Positions 32,486 to 41,448 of a stretch of 64,000 nucleotides of DNA are shown here, one piece after another. This DNA is from Aliidiomarina minuta (lineage in GTDB: Bacteria > Pseudomonadota > Gammaproteobacteria > Enterobacterales > Alteromonadaceae), in contig NZ_PIPL01000001.1 of the NCBI RefSeq assembly GCF_003987145.1, positions 496,001-560,000 on the forward strand, given 5' to 3'. Each line of letters begins with the position of its first letter. Position 1 is the first letter of the stretch. A program made the position numbers and the translations under genes. Under the pieces are notes generated by a model. That model had not been told where the DNA came from, made no database searches, and saw only the letters and a program-made list of their open reading frames with translations.

Positions 32486-34159
32486 ATGACTGAAAATTTT
32501 GCCCAACTCTTTGAAGAGAGTTTACAGGAAGTCGAAACCCGTCCAGGTTCAATCGTTAAAGGAACCATCGTTGGCATCCAGAAAGATCTGGTTTTAGTTG
32601 ACGCAGGACTTAAATCTGAAAGTGCTATTCCCGCCGATCAGTTTATGGACGCGAATGGTAACCTTGAAGTTGAAGTCGGTGACATTGTCGATGTAGCACT
32701 GGACGCAGTTGAAGATGGTTTCGGCGAAACTATCCTTTCTCGTGAAAAAGCTAAGCGTTATGAAGCCTGGCTGCAGCTTGAAGAAGCTTACGAGAAAGAA
32801 GAAACCGTTATTGGTGTTATTAACGGTAAAGTGAAAGGCGGTTTCACTGTTGAATTAAACGGTGTTCGTGCTTTCTTACCAGGCTCTCTGGTAGATGTTC
32901 GTCCAGTTCGCGATACTGCGCACCTGGAAGGCAAAGATTTAGAATTTAAAGTTATCAAGCTGGACCAGAAACGTAATAACGTTGTGGTTTCTCGCCGTGC
33001 TGTTATCGAAAAAGAGAACAGTGCAGAGCGTGAAGAGCTGCTTGAAAACCTGCAGGAAGGCCAGGAAGTTGCTGGTATCGTTAAAAACCTGACTGACTAC
33101 GGTGCATTCGTAGATTTAGGTGGTGTTGACGGTCTTCTGCACATTACTGACATGGCCTGGAAGCGTGTTAAGCATCCAAGTGAAATTGTAAATGTTGGTG
33201 ATGAGATAAACTGTAAAGTATTGAAGTTCGATCGTGAGCGTACACGCGTATCCTTAGGTCTGAAGCAGCTGGGTGAAGATCCGTGGAGCGACATCGCTAC
33301 ACGTTACCCAGAAGGCGCTCGCCTGACCGGTCGTGTAACTAATCTGACTGACTATGGTTGCTTCGTTGAAATCGAAGAAGGCGTTGAAGGTCTGGTACAC
33401 GTTTCAGAAATGGACTGGACTAACAAAAACGTACACCCGTCTAAGGTTGTAAACCTGGATGATAGCGTTGAAGTTATGGTTCTGGAAATTGATGAAGAAC
33501 GTCGTCGTATCTCGCTTGGTCTGAAACAATGTAAACCTAACCCTTGGGAAGAGTTTGCTAAGTCATTCCAGAAAGGTGACAAAGTTAGCGGTAAGATCAA
33601 GTCAATTACTGACTTTGGTATCTTTATCGGTCTGGACGGCGGCATTGACGGTTTGGTTCATCTGTCTGACATTTCCTGGAATAACGCTGGCGAAGAAGCT
33701 GTGCGTGAATACAAGAAAGGTGAAGAAGTTGAAGCAGTGGTTCTTCAGGTTGACGCAGAACGTGAGCGTATCTCACTGGGCGTTAAGCAAATTTCTGAAG
33801 ATCCGGTTAACAACTATCTGACAGCTACCAAGAAGGGTGCTATTGTTAACGGAACCATCACTGAAGTTGACGCTAAGGGTGCAACCGTAGAGTTAGCTGA
33901 AGGTGTTGAAGGTTACATCCGTGTAGCAGACATCTCACGTGACCGTATCGAAGACGCAAGTGAAGTTCTGAAAGCTGGTGAACCTGTTGAAGCTCGCTTC
34001 ATGGGTATTGACCGCAAAAACCGTGTTCTGAGCCTTTCAATCAAGGCGAAAGACGAAGCTGACGAAAAAGCAGCGGTAGAAAGCGTCAATCAACAGCAGG
34101 ATGACAACGCATTCTCGAGTGCGATGGCAGAAGCGTTCAAGGCGGCTAAAGAAGATTAA
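32486..34159 (+). CDS. rpsA: 30S ribosomal protein S1
   Basis: 557 residues (E. coli 557). Six consecutive S1 RNA-binding motifs can be read: GSIVKGTIVGIQKDLVLVD near residue 20, then VIGVINGKVKGGF, VAGIVKNLTDYGAFVDLGGVDG, LTGRVTNLTDYGCFVEI, VSGKIKSITDFGIFIGL and VNGTITEVDAKGATVEL. S1 brings mRNAs to the 30S subunit. The last residues are an acidic/Gln tail. An 8-bp inverted repeat (AAGAAGAT / ATCTTCTT) straddles the stop codon. It is followed by ihfB as in E. coli and Pseudomonas. Confidence 0.98.
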   Translation: MTENFAQLFEESLQEVETRPGSIVKGTIVGIQKDLVLVDAGLKSESAIPADQFMDANGNLEVEVGDIVDVALDAVEDGFGETILSREKAKRYEAWLQLEEAYEKEETVIGVINGKVKGGFTVELNGVRAFLPGSLVDVRPVRDTAHLEGKDLEFKVIKLDQKRNNVVVSRRAVIEKENSAEREELLENLQEGQEVAGIVKNLTDYGAFVDLGGVDGLLHITDMAWKRVKHPSEIVNVGDEINCKVLKFDRERTRVSLGLKQLGEDPWSDIATRYPEGARLTGRVTNLTDYGCFVEIEEGVEGLVHVSEMDWTNKNVHPSKVVNLDDSVEVMVLEIDEERRRISLGLKQCKPNPWEEFAKSFQKGDKVSGKIKSITDFGIFIGLDGGIDGLVHLSDISWNNAGEEAVREYKKGEEVEAVVLQVDAERERISLGVKQISEDPVNNYLTATKKGAIVNGTITEVDAKGATVELAEGVEGYIRVADISRDRIEDASEVLKAGEPVEARFMGIDRKNRVLSLSIKAKDEADEKAAVESVNQQQDDNAFSSAMAEAFKAAKED

Positions 34160-34234
34160 AATCTTCTTAGCACTAAGGGTGGCTGCAGGCATGGTTGAAC
34201 ATGACAATTCCATGTTTGGCATTAAGGATCTGTT

Positions 34235-34525
34235 ATGACCAAATCAGAGCTGATCGAACAACTTGCTGATAAGCAGCCACACTTAAGCCCGAAACAGGTG
34301 GAAAGCGGAGTTAAAGAAATACTTGAATCGTTGATTCATTCTTTAGCCTCTGGGGACCGCGTTGAAGTAAGGGGCTTTGGAAGTTTTTCCCTGCATTACC
34401 GGGAAGCCCGTTTGGGACGTAACCCGAAGACTGGCGATAAAGTTCAGTTGGAAGGCAAATACGTTCCTCACTTTAAACCTGGTAAAGCACTAAGAGACCG
34501 TGTAAACGTCGGCAAGAACGCGTGA
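34235..34525 (+). CDS. ihfB: Integration host factor beta subunit
   Basis: A 96-residue DNABII protein. The N-terminus MTKSELIEQLA, the dimer helices and the DNA-bending arm RGFGSFSLHYREARLGRNPKTGD (arm proline in RNPKTG) are typical of IHF-beta rather than HU. With IhfA (not in the window) it bends DNA at specific sites. AAGGATCTGTT precedes the ATG. Confidence 0.96.
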   Translation: MTKSELIEQLADKQPHLSPKQVESGVKEILESLIHSLASGDRVEVRGFGSFSLHYREARLGRNPKTGDKVQLEGKYVPHFKPGKALRDRVNVGKNA

Positions 34526-34541
34526 ATATAGGTTTATAAAC

Positions 34542-34572
34542 AAGGCATGCTATAATGGCATGCCTTTTTTTT
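34542..34572 (+). terminator. terminator after ihfB
   Basis: Stem AAGGCATGC / GCATGCCTT with a 7-nt loop, followed by a run of eight T in all. Confidence 0.88.
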
Positions 34573-34595
34573 AACATGCATAGCGAAGGAAGCCT

Positions 34596-34850
34596 ATGTG
34601 GCGAGTCTTATTTATCCTGTTGCCGCTTGTATTTCTGTTCATTCTGGCAATGGCCTTTGGTGCCTATAACAAGAGTTCAGTTCCTGTTCACTTTATTGTG
34701 GCACAGAAAGAAATGACAGTGGCCAGCCTGCTGGCTCTGTTTCTGGGAATAGGATTTTTCTTTGGTACCCTTAGTCTGTCGCTCAGTTACTGGCGTTTGC
34801 GGGTACGCAATCGTCGTCTACGTAAAGAGCTGAATAAGCTGAAACGCTAA
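34596..34850 (+). CDS. lapA: Lipopolysaccharide assembly protein LapA
   Basis: An 84-residue DUF1049 inner-membrane protein with two helices (about 4-25 and 42-66) and a basic C-terminal tail (RLRVRNRRLRKELNKLKR). It works with LapB in controlling LPS synthesis. CGAAGGAAG precedes the ATG, and lapB follows 12 bp later. Confidence 0.9.
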   Translation: MWRVLFILLPLVFLFILAMAFGAYNKSSVPVHFIVAQKEMTVASLLALFLGIGFFFGTLSLSLSYWRLRVRNRRLRKELNKLKR

Positions 34851-34862
34851 AGGTCAGTCCTG

Positions 34863-36020
34863 ATGATAGAATTGCTCTTCCTGCTCTTACCTGTTGCTGC
34901 TGCATATGGCTGGTTTATGGGCCGCAATAGTGTGCGTGCTGAACAGCGTCGTGAACAGGAACAATTCTCCCAAAAGTACGTAACTGGCATTAATCTTTTA
35001 CTTTCCGATCAAAGCGATAAAGCAGTTGATCTCTTTGTAGACATCCTTGATGTCGATAGCGAAACTCTGGATACCCACTGGGCCCTGGGCAAATTATTTC
35101 GCCGCCGTGGTGAAGTAGAACGCGCTATACGCATTCATCAGAATCTTATTTCACGCCCATCTTTATCTGAACATGACCGTCACCTGGCCTTATTTGAACT
35201 GGGTGAAGACTATTTGTCAGCGGGTCTATATGACCGGGCGGAAAAAATGTTTCTTGATTTGCAGCAGCAAAATAAATTCAAGAACGACAGTCTCTATAAC
35301 TTACTGACTATTTACGAGTCCACTCATGAGTGGCATAAAGCTATTAAAATGGCGCTTAAAATAGCTCGTTCGGATCGCCGGGTGGAAGCAACCATCGCGC
35401 AATTCTATTGTGAGCTGGCTGATGTGCAGGAAGATCCGGAAGCAGCCCTTAAATATTATCAGAAAGCGCTAAAACATGACCGTAACTGTGTACGCGCCAG
35501 TCTCGCTCTCAGTCGTTGGTGGATGGGGCAGGGAAGTTATCGTCAGGCACTGGATTTTTTATTGAAGATTAAAGATCAGGATGCCGACTTTCTGCCGGAA
35601 GCGTTGCCGCTTATCCGTGACAGCTACCTTGCTCTGAAGGAGCGCACCAGCCTGGTCAGCTTCCTGCATGAGTGTATGCAGTCATATCCAAGCGCCAGTG
35701 TCATGGTCATGCTAGCGGAACTGGTCGCTGAGCAAAATGACGTCGAAGAAGCGGAGCGATTTATGACTCGTGCGCTGGCTGAGAACCCGACGACTAAAGG
35801 TTTCCATAAATTAATTGACTTACATATCAGAACAGCGGATGAAGGGAAAGCAAGGGACAGCTTAATTATGCTACGTAATATGGTAGCAGAACGGCTAAAG
35901 CGCAATGCCCACTACCATTGCAGGCACTGCGGATTTTCAGGGCAAACTTTATACTGGCACTGTCCGTCCTGTAAAGCATGGGCAACGATCAAGCCAACCA
36001 AAGGCTTAGACGGGGAATAA
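34863..36020 (+). CDS. lapB: Lipopolysaccharide assembly protein LapB (YciM)
   Basis: 385 residues (E. coli 389). An N-terminal membrane helix (IELLFLLLPVAAAYGWFMG) is followed by a series of TPR repeats from about residue 35 to 340 and a C-terminal rubredoxin-like metal site with two Cys pairs, CRHCGFS and CPSCKAW. LapB directs FtsH-dependent degradation of LpxC and so limits LPS synthesis. It forms an operon with lapA; pyrF begins 3 bp downstream. Confidence 0.95.
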   Translation: MIELLFLLLPVAAAYGWFMGRNSVRAEQRREQEQFSQKYVTGINLLLSDQSDKAVDLFVDILDVDSETLDTHWALGKLFRRRGEVERAIRIHQNLISRPSLSEHDRHLALFELGEDYLSAGLYDRAEKMFLDLQQQNKFKNDSLYNLLTIYESTHEWHKAIKMALKIARSDRRVEATIAQFYCELADVQEDPEAALKYYQKALKHDRNCVRASLALSRWWMGQGSYRQALDFLLKIKDQDADFLPEALPLIRDSYLALKERTSLVSFLHECMQSYPSASVMVMLAELVAEQNDVEEAERFMTRALAENPTTKGFHKLIDLHIRTADEGKARDSLIMLRNMVAERLKRNAHYHCRHCGFSGQTLYWHCPSCKAWATIKPTKGLDGE

Positions 36021-36023
36021 AAA

Positions 36024-36716
36024 ATGAAAAAAATTATTGTTGCTTTAGATTTCGCCAGTGCTGATGAAGCACTGGCATTTGTCGATAAGCTGGATGCTGA
36101 CGAGTGTAGAGTTAAGGTTGGCAAAGAACTCTTTACTCAAGCAGGACCTGAGCTAATCAGGGCCTTACATAAGCGCGGCTTTGAAGTGTTTTTGGATCTT
36201 AAGTTTCATGATATTCCTGCGACAGTGGCAAAAGCAGTAAAAGCGGCTGCTGATTTGGGCGTGTGGATGGTTAATGTGCATGCCAGTGGCGGCGAAGAAA
36301 TGTTAAAAGCAGCGGTTGAAGCACTACAGTCTTATGGTGATAAAGCGCCACTATTAATAGCGGTTACCGTATTGACCAGTATGTCAGAGCAGGAACTGCA
36401 GAAACTGGGCATCGATAAACCTTTACCTGCCCAGGTTTTAACACTGGCTCGTATGGCCAGAGAGAGTGGCCTGGACGGCGTTGTCTGCTCAGCTAAGGAA
36501 GCCGCTCTGCTACGCGAGGCACTGGGTAAAGAATTTTTATTGGTAACCCCAGGTATTCGCCCTCCAGGTAGCGCTATCAACGACCAGAAGCGAGTTATGA
36601 CACCAATAGAAGCTATGCACGCCGGTGCCGACTATCTGGTTATGGGCCGCCCTATACGTGAGGCACAGGATTCAGTTTCTTTACTCCGTGAGATCAATCA
36701 GCAATTGCGTAATTAA
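36024..36716 (+). CDS. pyrF: Orotidine 5'-phosphate decarboxylase
   Basis: 230 residues. The last step of UMP synthesis. The TIM-barrel signature FLDLKFHDIPATVAKA contains the catalytic Asp/Lys array with KVGKELF upstream; VALDFASADEAL at the N-terminus and TPGIRPPGS and DYLVMGRPI at the phosphate site are also visible. It starts 3 bp after lapB, as in E. coli. Confidence 0.97.
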   Translation: MKKIIVALDFASADEALAFVDKLDADECRVKVGKELFTQAGPELIRALHKRGFEVFLDLKFHDIPATVAKAVKAAADLGVWMVNVHASGGEEMLKAAVEALQSYGDKAPLLIAVTVLTSMSEQELQKLGIDKPLPAQVLTLARMARESGLDGVVCSAKEAALLREALGKEFLLVTPGIRPPGSAINDQKRVMTPIEAMHAGADYLVMGRPIREAQDSVSLLREINQQLRN

Positions 36717-36789
36717 GATGCCGGTATAGCAAGCGAAGCTATACTAAAAAAGCTGTCAGGACGGCAGCTTACTTAATTAAGGATAATTT

Positions 36790-37089
36790 ATGTTACGTAA
36801 AACACTGATGTTCGCATCATTATTATCGCCCCTTGTTTTTGCGACTCCGTTAATGGCTGAAAGCGTTCAGACAGGCAACCAGGCCGAGCAGGCAGCCACT
36901 GTCAACATTAATCAGGCTAGTGCGGAGCAATTAGCGAAAGGATTGCAGGGGGTGGGTATGGCAAGAGCGAAAGCCATTATCGAGTTACGCGAAAAACTTG
37001 GCCGCTTTACTGACATGGAGCAATTGCTGGAAGTGCGGGGCCTGGGTATTCGTGTATTAGAAAATAATCAGGATCGCATTGTATTGTGA
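36790..37089 (+). CDS. ComEA-like helix-hairpin-helix protein, exported
   Basis: 99 residues with a signal peptide (MLRKTLMFASLLSPLVFA, cleavage near LMAES) and a helix-hairpin-helix pair in the mature part: NINQASAEQLAKGLQGVG and ARAKAIIELREKLGRFTDMEQLLEVRGLG. These are hallmarks of ComEA/YbaV proteins, which bind double-stranded DNA in the periplasm during uptake. The N-terminal membrane anchor of Gram-positive ComEA is replaced by a cleavable signal, as in Vibrio and other gammaproteobacteria. AAGGATAATTT precedes the ATG. Two small hairpins (36724-36744 and 36750-36771) lie between pyrF and this gene. Confidence 0.85.
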   Translation: MLRKTLMFASLLSPLVFATPLMAESVQTGNQAEQAATVNINQASAEQLAKGLQGVGMARAKAIIELREKLGRFTDMEQLLEVRGLGIRVLENNQDRIVL

Positions 37090-37108
37090 CTAAGTCATAA
37101 AAGGACAC

Positions 37109-37139
37109 AAAAAAGCCAGGCATTGCCTGGCTTTTTTTA
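37109..37139. terminator. bidirectional terminator between comEA-like gene and rne
   Basis: Stem AGCCAGGC / GCCTGGCT with a short loop, flanked by A and T runs so that it works on both strands. Confidence 0.88.
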
Positions 37140-37154
37140 TGCTAGCGGTTTGGC

Positions 37155-40016
37155 TCAGGAGGCATCGTTGTCAACACTGCAACGGTGAGCCTGGGCTGTA
37201 CTGCGGTTCTTAGCCTGAGCCATAGTCGCAGCCTGCTTTGACGATTCGACTTTAGCACGGCTACTTTGATCCGCCGGCTTTAAGGCTGAGCCCAAATCCT
37301 GAGCTGGACTGGCACTTGCCTTAGCCATTGTAGCTTTTGCGCGGCCACTGCCATTATTCTTTTTAGCGGGTCCTGCTGTTTTAGCTTTTTCGCTATCCAT
37401 AACTGTTGGCGCTTCGCTAGTCTTTACTTCTGCCTGGCTTATGCTTTCAGCTTTAGGTTCTTCAGCTTTAGGTGCTTCAGACTTAGGCTCTTCAGCTTTA
37501 GGCTCTTCAGCTTTAGGTGCTTCAGACTTAGGCTCTTCAGCCTTAGGCTCTTCAGCTTTAGGTGCTTCAGCCTTAGGTTCTTCAGCTTTAGGTTCTTCAG
37601 CTTTAGGTGCTTCAGCTTTAGGTGCTTCAGCCTTAGGCTCTTCAGCTTTAGGCTCTTCAGCTTTAGGTTCTTCAGCCTTAGGTGCTTCAGGCTTAGGTGC
37701 TTCAGGCTTAGGCGCTTCAGGTTTAGGCGCTTCAGCCGGAGCTGCTGCACTTTCTTCAGAAGCGTTCTCTGATTGTGCCTGTTCCTGTTTACGGCGCTGT
37801 CCGGCTGCTCGCTGGTGGCGAGGGGAGCGACGATCACGCTGTTGCGGCGCTTTATTATCTTCTGCGACCGCTTCCGTTGCCTGAGTTTGCTGTTCAGCTT
37901 TTTCTGCTTCTTCAGGTTTGATTTCTGGCTGCTTTATCTTACTGCCAGCACGCACTGATTTATCAAGATTGCGACGCTTGCGGCGTTCTTTCAGCTGCTC
38001 AGTCTGCTCCTTCTGAGCCTCCTGAGGTGGTGCCGCTGTTTTGTTATCCTGAGCTGAGTCTGCTGGTTTACGGCGACGATTACGACGGTTACGGTTTTCG
38101 TTGCTGCGTTCTTCACTACGTTCTGTGGTATCAGCCTTAGGTTTTTGCTCTTCTTGAGGCTCTTCGGCTGCAGATTGACGTGGTTTATTAGCGTTACGAT
38201 TCCGGTTTTGACCGCCTCGACGCTGATTACTACGGCGTTGATTATTGCGGTTTGCCGTCTGTTCCTCTCGAGCTTGTTTTTCAGATGCTGCTGACTTTTG
38301 TTGCTTCTCTTTGTCTTCAGCATCTTCTGCAAAAAGAGACTTCAGCCACAGCGCAAACTTACTCCACACTGAGACACTATCTGATTTAGTTGCTACCGCC
38401 GCTTTTGCCTTTGGAGCAGGGGCTTCAGGCGCCACTAAAGTCTTCAGTGCCGGCTCGTCAATCACTCGATCTTTTTGTGGATTAATTACAATGCCACGGG
38501 CTTCTGTCTGCTGAATAAGAGTAACGCTTTGATTCTCTTCCATTTCATCGTCGCGCAAACGCTCAACGTCAAAATGAGGAGTTTCCAGGTTTGGATTTGG
38601 AATTACCAAAACACGTACTTTATGACGAACTTCAACTTCGCGTACCGCACTGCGTTTTTCGTTCAACAGATAAGTGGCAACTTCAATTGGCACCTGTGCA
38701 TTGATTTGAGCGGTATTATCTTTCAGCGCTTCTTCTTCTATCAGACGGAGAATAGATAACGCCAGGGACTCATTGCTGCGAATAGTACCCTGACCGTTAC
38801 AACGTGGGCACACATGATTGGATGACTCGCCTAAAGAAGGGCGCAGACGCTGGCGTGACATTTCCATCAGGCCGAAGCGAGAAATACGTGCGGTTTGAAT
38901 ACGCGCCCGATCCTGTTTTAAAGCTTCTTTTATACGATTTTCAACTTCACGCTGATGACGTGGTGGAGTCATATCAATAAAATCAATAACAATAAGGCCA
39001 CCAACATCACGCAAGCGCAACTGGCGCGCAATCTCATCAGCGGCTTCTAAGTTAGTATTGAGTGCAGTTTCCTCAATATCACCACCCTTAGTCGCTTTCG
39101 CTGAGTTAATATCGATTGAAGTTAAAGCTTCAGTAGGGTCAATTGACACTGAACCGCCAGAAGGTAAACGAACTTCGCGTTGGAAAGCGGACTCAATTTG
39201 CGATTCTATCTGATAATGGTTAAACAGTGGGATATCGCCCTGGTATAGCTTAACCCGCTGTAAAAAATCAGGGCGAACCAGATTGATATGCTCTTTTGCA
39301 CGCTCAAATATAGCCTCGTCATCAATCAGGATCTCACCGATATCACGACGCAGGTAGTCTCGTATAGCACGAAAAATAACATTACTTTCCTGATGAATCA
39401 GGAAAGGAGCAGGGCGCGCCTGGGCAGCTTCTTCAATAGCCTGCCAATGGTGTAGCAATACTTTCAAATCCCAGCCAAGTTCTTCCGCAGATTTACCGAC
39501 ACCAGCCGTACGTACAATCAGACCCATACCATCTGGCAGTTCCAGAGTTGATAAAGCGTCTTTTAACTGGGAGCGCTCTTCGCCTTCAATACGACGTGAA
39601 ATACCACCTGCACGAGGGTTGTTCGGCATCAGTACCAGGTAACTTCCCGCTAATGAAATAAAGGTAGTAAGGGCTGCGCCTTTTTGTCCACGTTCTTCTT
39701 TATCTACCTGGACAATAACTTGCTGGCCTTCTTTAACCACATCTTTGATGTTAGGTCGACCATCAAACTTATAGTTAGAAGGGAAGTAGGTGCGGGCAAT
39801 CTCTTTTAAAGGTAAGAAACCGTGACGGTCAGCACCGTAGTCAACAAAAGCCGCTTCAAGACTAGGTTCAACACGGGTGATTTTGCCTTTGTAGATATTT
39901 GATTTTTTTTGTTCGTGACCGGGACTTTCGATGTCCAGGTCATATAATTTCTGGCCGTCTACTAACGCAACACGGAGTTCTTCCTGCTGCGTTGCATTTA
40001 TTAACATTCTTTTCAT
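37155..40016 (-). CDS. rne: Ribonuclease E
   Basis: 953 residues (E. coli 1061). Endoribonuclease and degradosome scaffold. The catalytic half contains the S1 domain (NIYKGKITRVEPSLEAAFVDYG), the DNase-I-like part with metal-binding Asp residues in SIDINSAKATKGGD and VIDFIDM, and the zinc-link CPRCNGQG. The rest is disordered: a basic Arg/Asn-rich RNA-binding section (NRRSNQRRGGQNRNRN, NRNRRNRRRK), an acidic/proline tract of 19 tandem pentapeptides and an Ala/Ser/Lys end. ATG 40016 matches the family start (KRMLINATQQEELRVA); 15 further upstream codons are open but unlikely. The long leader suggests autoregulation. Confidence 0.96.
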   Translation of the reverse strand: MKRMLINATQQEELRVALVDGQKLYDLDIESPGHEQKKSNIYKGKITRVEPSLEAAFVDYGADRHGFLPLKEIARTYFPSNYKFDGRPNIKDVVKEGQQVIVQVDKEERGQKGAALTTFISLAGSYLVLMPNNPRAGGISRRIEGEERSQLKDALSTLELPDGMGLIVRTAGVGKSAEELGWDLKVLLHHWQAIEEAAQARPAPFLIHQESNVIFRAIRDYLRRDIGEILIDDEAIFERAKEHINLVRPDFLQRVKLYQGDIPLFNHYQIESQIESAFQREVRLPSGGSVSIDPTEALTSIDINSAKATKGGDIEETALNTNLEAADEIARQLRLRDVGGLIVIDFIDMTPPRHQREVENRIKEALKQDRARIQTARISRFGLMEMSRQRLRPSLGESSNHVCPRCNGQGTIRSNESLALSILRLIEEEALKDNTAQINAQVPIEVATYLLNEKRSAVREVEVRHKVRVLVIPNPNLETPHFDVERLRDDEMEENQSVTLIQQTEARGIVINPQKDRVIDEPALKTLVAPEAPAPKAKAAVATKSDSVSVWSKFALWLKSLFAEDAEDKEKQQKSAASEKQAREEQTANRNNQRRSNQRRGGQNRNRNANKPRQSAAEEPQEEQKPKADTTERSEERSNENRNRRNRRRKPADSAQDNKTAAPPQEAQKEQTEQLKERRKRRNLDKSVRAGSKIKQPEIKPEEAEKAEQQTQATEAVAEDNKAPQQRDRRSPRHQRAAGQRRKQEQAQSENASEESAAAPAEAPKPEAPKPEAPKPEAPKAEEPKAEEPKAEEPKAEAPKAEAPKAEEPKAEEPKAEAPKAEEPKAEEPKSEAPKAEEPKAEEPKSEAPKAEEPKAESISQAEVKTSEAPTVMDSEKAKTAGPAKKNNGSGRAKATMAKASASPAQDLGSALKPADQSSRAKVESSKQAATMAQAKNRSTAQAHRCSVDNDAS
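37449..37733. repeat. rne: 15-bp tandem repeat, 19 copies, inside rne
   Basis: Nineteen consecutive 15-bp units encode E(E/A)PK(A/P/S) pentapeptides, about residues 762-856 of RNase E. The three outermost units toward the N-terminus are EAPKP; the others alternate EEPKA and EAPKA with two EEPKS. The units contain no stop codon in several frames, which creates long spurious frames on both strands. Confidence 0.95.
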
Positions 40017-40477
40017 AAATTGTGACTCTTTATAAAGTAAAGAAAATAGCCACAACATCAAACGACACCGAACTGACTGTTAAAACACAGCGGTTCGGGA
40101 TGTATTATTTCATAACGAGCTTGCTTGCTTTTTGCTTAATCAACTACCCGTATAAGGCTCTAAATCGATTTTATTCGCTGCTTTATACGTAACTACCCGT
40201 TTTAAACGTGTAGTGAAAATTTTTTACCAAGCCGACACACGCGTTACGCCGTGTTGATGCTGTTGCTCATGGTCTAATCTAAAAATAAAAATGGAGTGAC
40301 ACCTGGTGGCTTTACAGCGATGAACAAGTACGCTCTTCATTGCTGTGTGCTGGACCTGACGCATCAACATCTCGGCTTTTGTAAAGGCCGTATGCTGACG
40401 AGGTTCTCACCGGCGCCTCATTCCAATGTCGTATTGTCGCATTCTTTAGCTGGCTTTGACAAGCAGGATTTACTAGA
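40017..40477. promoter_or_regulatory. 461-bp divergent region rne/rluC (rne leader)
   Basis: No convincing gene is present; a 64-codon frame at 40296-40490 has no family resemblance. In E. coli rne has a long structured 5' leader through which RNase E controls its own mRNA. Here the minus strand has a strong hairpin (40068-40098), a pair of 10-bp direct repeats AACTACCCGT (40142-40151 and 40191-40200) and TATAAA-like sequences, consistent with a leader of more than 100 nt. A firm promoter could not be chosen. Confidence 0.5.
40068..40098 (-). promoter_or_regulatory. rne: hairpin in rne 5' leader
   Basis: On the minus strand CCGAAC pairs with GTTCGG, and after a 2/3-nt internal loop CTGT pairs with ACAG around a 6-nt loop. 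It lies 52 nt upstream of the start codon. The position resembles the regulatory stem-loops of the enterobacterial rne leader; homology is not shown. Confidence 0.45.
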
Positions 40478-41431
40478 ATGCGCGCCATGAAAGATACTCA
40501 GCACGGCGTACGTTGGCTAGATATCAGTGATGATGCAGCCGGCCAGCGAATTGACAACTTCTTGCGCACCCAGTTAAAGGGTGTACCTAAGAGCATGATT
40601 TATCGCATTTTGCGTAAGGGAGAGGTGCGCGTAAATAAAAAACGCATCAAACCCGATTACAAACTGCAGGGCGGGGACCTGGTCAGAGTGCCACCAGTTC
40701 GCGTAGCACCACCAAGCGATCTACCCAACCCGAATCTGGGCCAGGTCAATCAGTTAAGCGCCATGATTCTGTATGAAGATGACGATTTACTGGTAGTCAA
40801 TAAACCAGCTGGGATGGCCGTTCATGGCGGTTCTGGAATTAGTTTCGGTGTAATTGAAGCGTTACGCAGTCTGCGCGAAAAGGAAACTCTGGAGCTGGTA
40901 CACAGACTGGACCGCGAAACGTCGGGCTGTTTGCTGGTGGCTAAAAAGCGCTCTGTGTTACGCCACTTGAATACGCAGTTGCGCGAAAAACAAATGAAAA
41001 AGGTCTACCTGGCACTGGTAAAAGGTGAGTGGTCAAAGCTTAATCGTTCGGTAACAGCGCCGCTGAAAAAGCAGGTTTTGCAAAGTGGTGAACGTATAGT
41101 GCGGGTAGACAGTGAGGGCAAAGCTTCAGAAACGCGCTTTAAAATACGTCAGCGTTTTGCTGAAGGCACCTTAGTGCAAGCCAGCCCGGTTACCGGGCGT
41201 ACTCACCAAATCCGAGTGCATACTTTAGCGGCAGGCCACCCAATTGCCCAAGACGAAAAATACGGTGATATGGAGTTTTCCAATGCTATGCGAAAGCAAG
41301 GGTTGCAGCGCCTGTTTTTACATGCTGAGACCTTGAGCTTTTATCATCCTAAAAATGATCAGTGGATGACTGTAGAAGCACCACTAGAAGAATCGTTGCA
41401 GTTGGTTCTGCAGAAGTTAACCAAGGTATAA
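40478..41431 (+). CDS. rluC: 23S rRNA pseudouridine synthase RluC
   Basis: 317 residues (E. coli 319). Makes pseudouridine at 23S rRNA positions 955, 2504 and 2580. An N-terminal S4 domain (QRIDNFLRTQLKGVPKSM, RKGEVRVNKKRIKPDYKL) precedes the RluA-type catalytic domain with the Asp in VHRLDRETSGCLLVAKK and the motif RTHQIRVH. ATG 40478 has AGGA 9 nt upstream; ATG 40487 is also possible. Divergent from rne as in E. coli. Confidence 0.95.
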   Translation: MRAMKDTQHGVRWLDISDDAAGQRIDNFLRTQLKGVPKSMIYRILRKGEVRVNKKRIKPDYKLQGGDLVRVPPVRVAPPSDLPNPNLGQVNQLSAMILYEDDDLLVVNKPAGMAVHGGSGISFGVIEALRSLREKETLELVHRLDRETSGCLLVAKKRSVLRHLNTQLREKQMKKVYLALVKGEWSKLNRSVTAPLKKQVLQSGERIVRVDSEGKASETRFKIRQRFAEGTLVQASPVTGRTHQIRVHTLAAGHPIAQDEKYGDMEFSNAMRKQGLQRLFLHAETLSFYHPKNDQWMTVEAPLEESLQLVLQKLTKV

Positions 41432-41448
41432 GTCAGCCAGGGTATAAT

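Noticed and set aside
34157..34170. Inverted repeat at the rpsA stop codon as a terminator
   Set aside because: No T run follows and ihfB starts 75 bp later with no other sign of termination.
37439..37884. Open frames on both strands across the rne repeat (Ser/Ala/Leu/Gly-rich on plus, Leu/Lys-rich on minus)
   Set aside because: They exist only because the 15-bp unit lacks stop codons in several frames; they have no ribosome sites and the rne frame is certain.
40296..40490. 64-codon frame between rne and rluC
   Set aside because: No ribosome site, no family resemblance, overlaps the rluC start and lies in a probable regulatory region.
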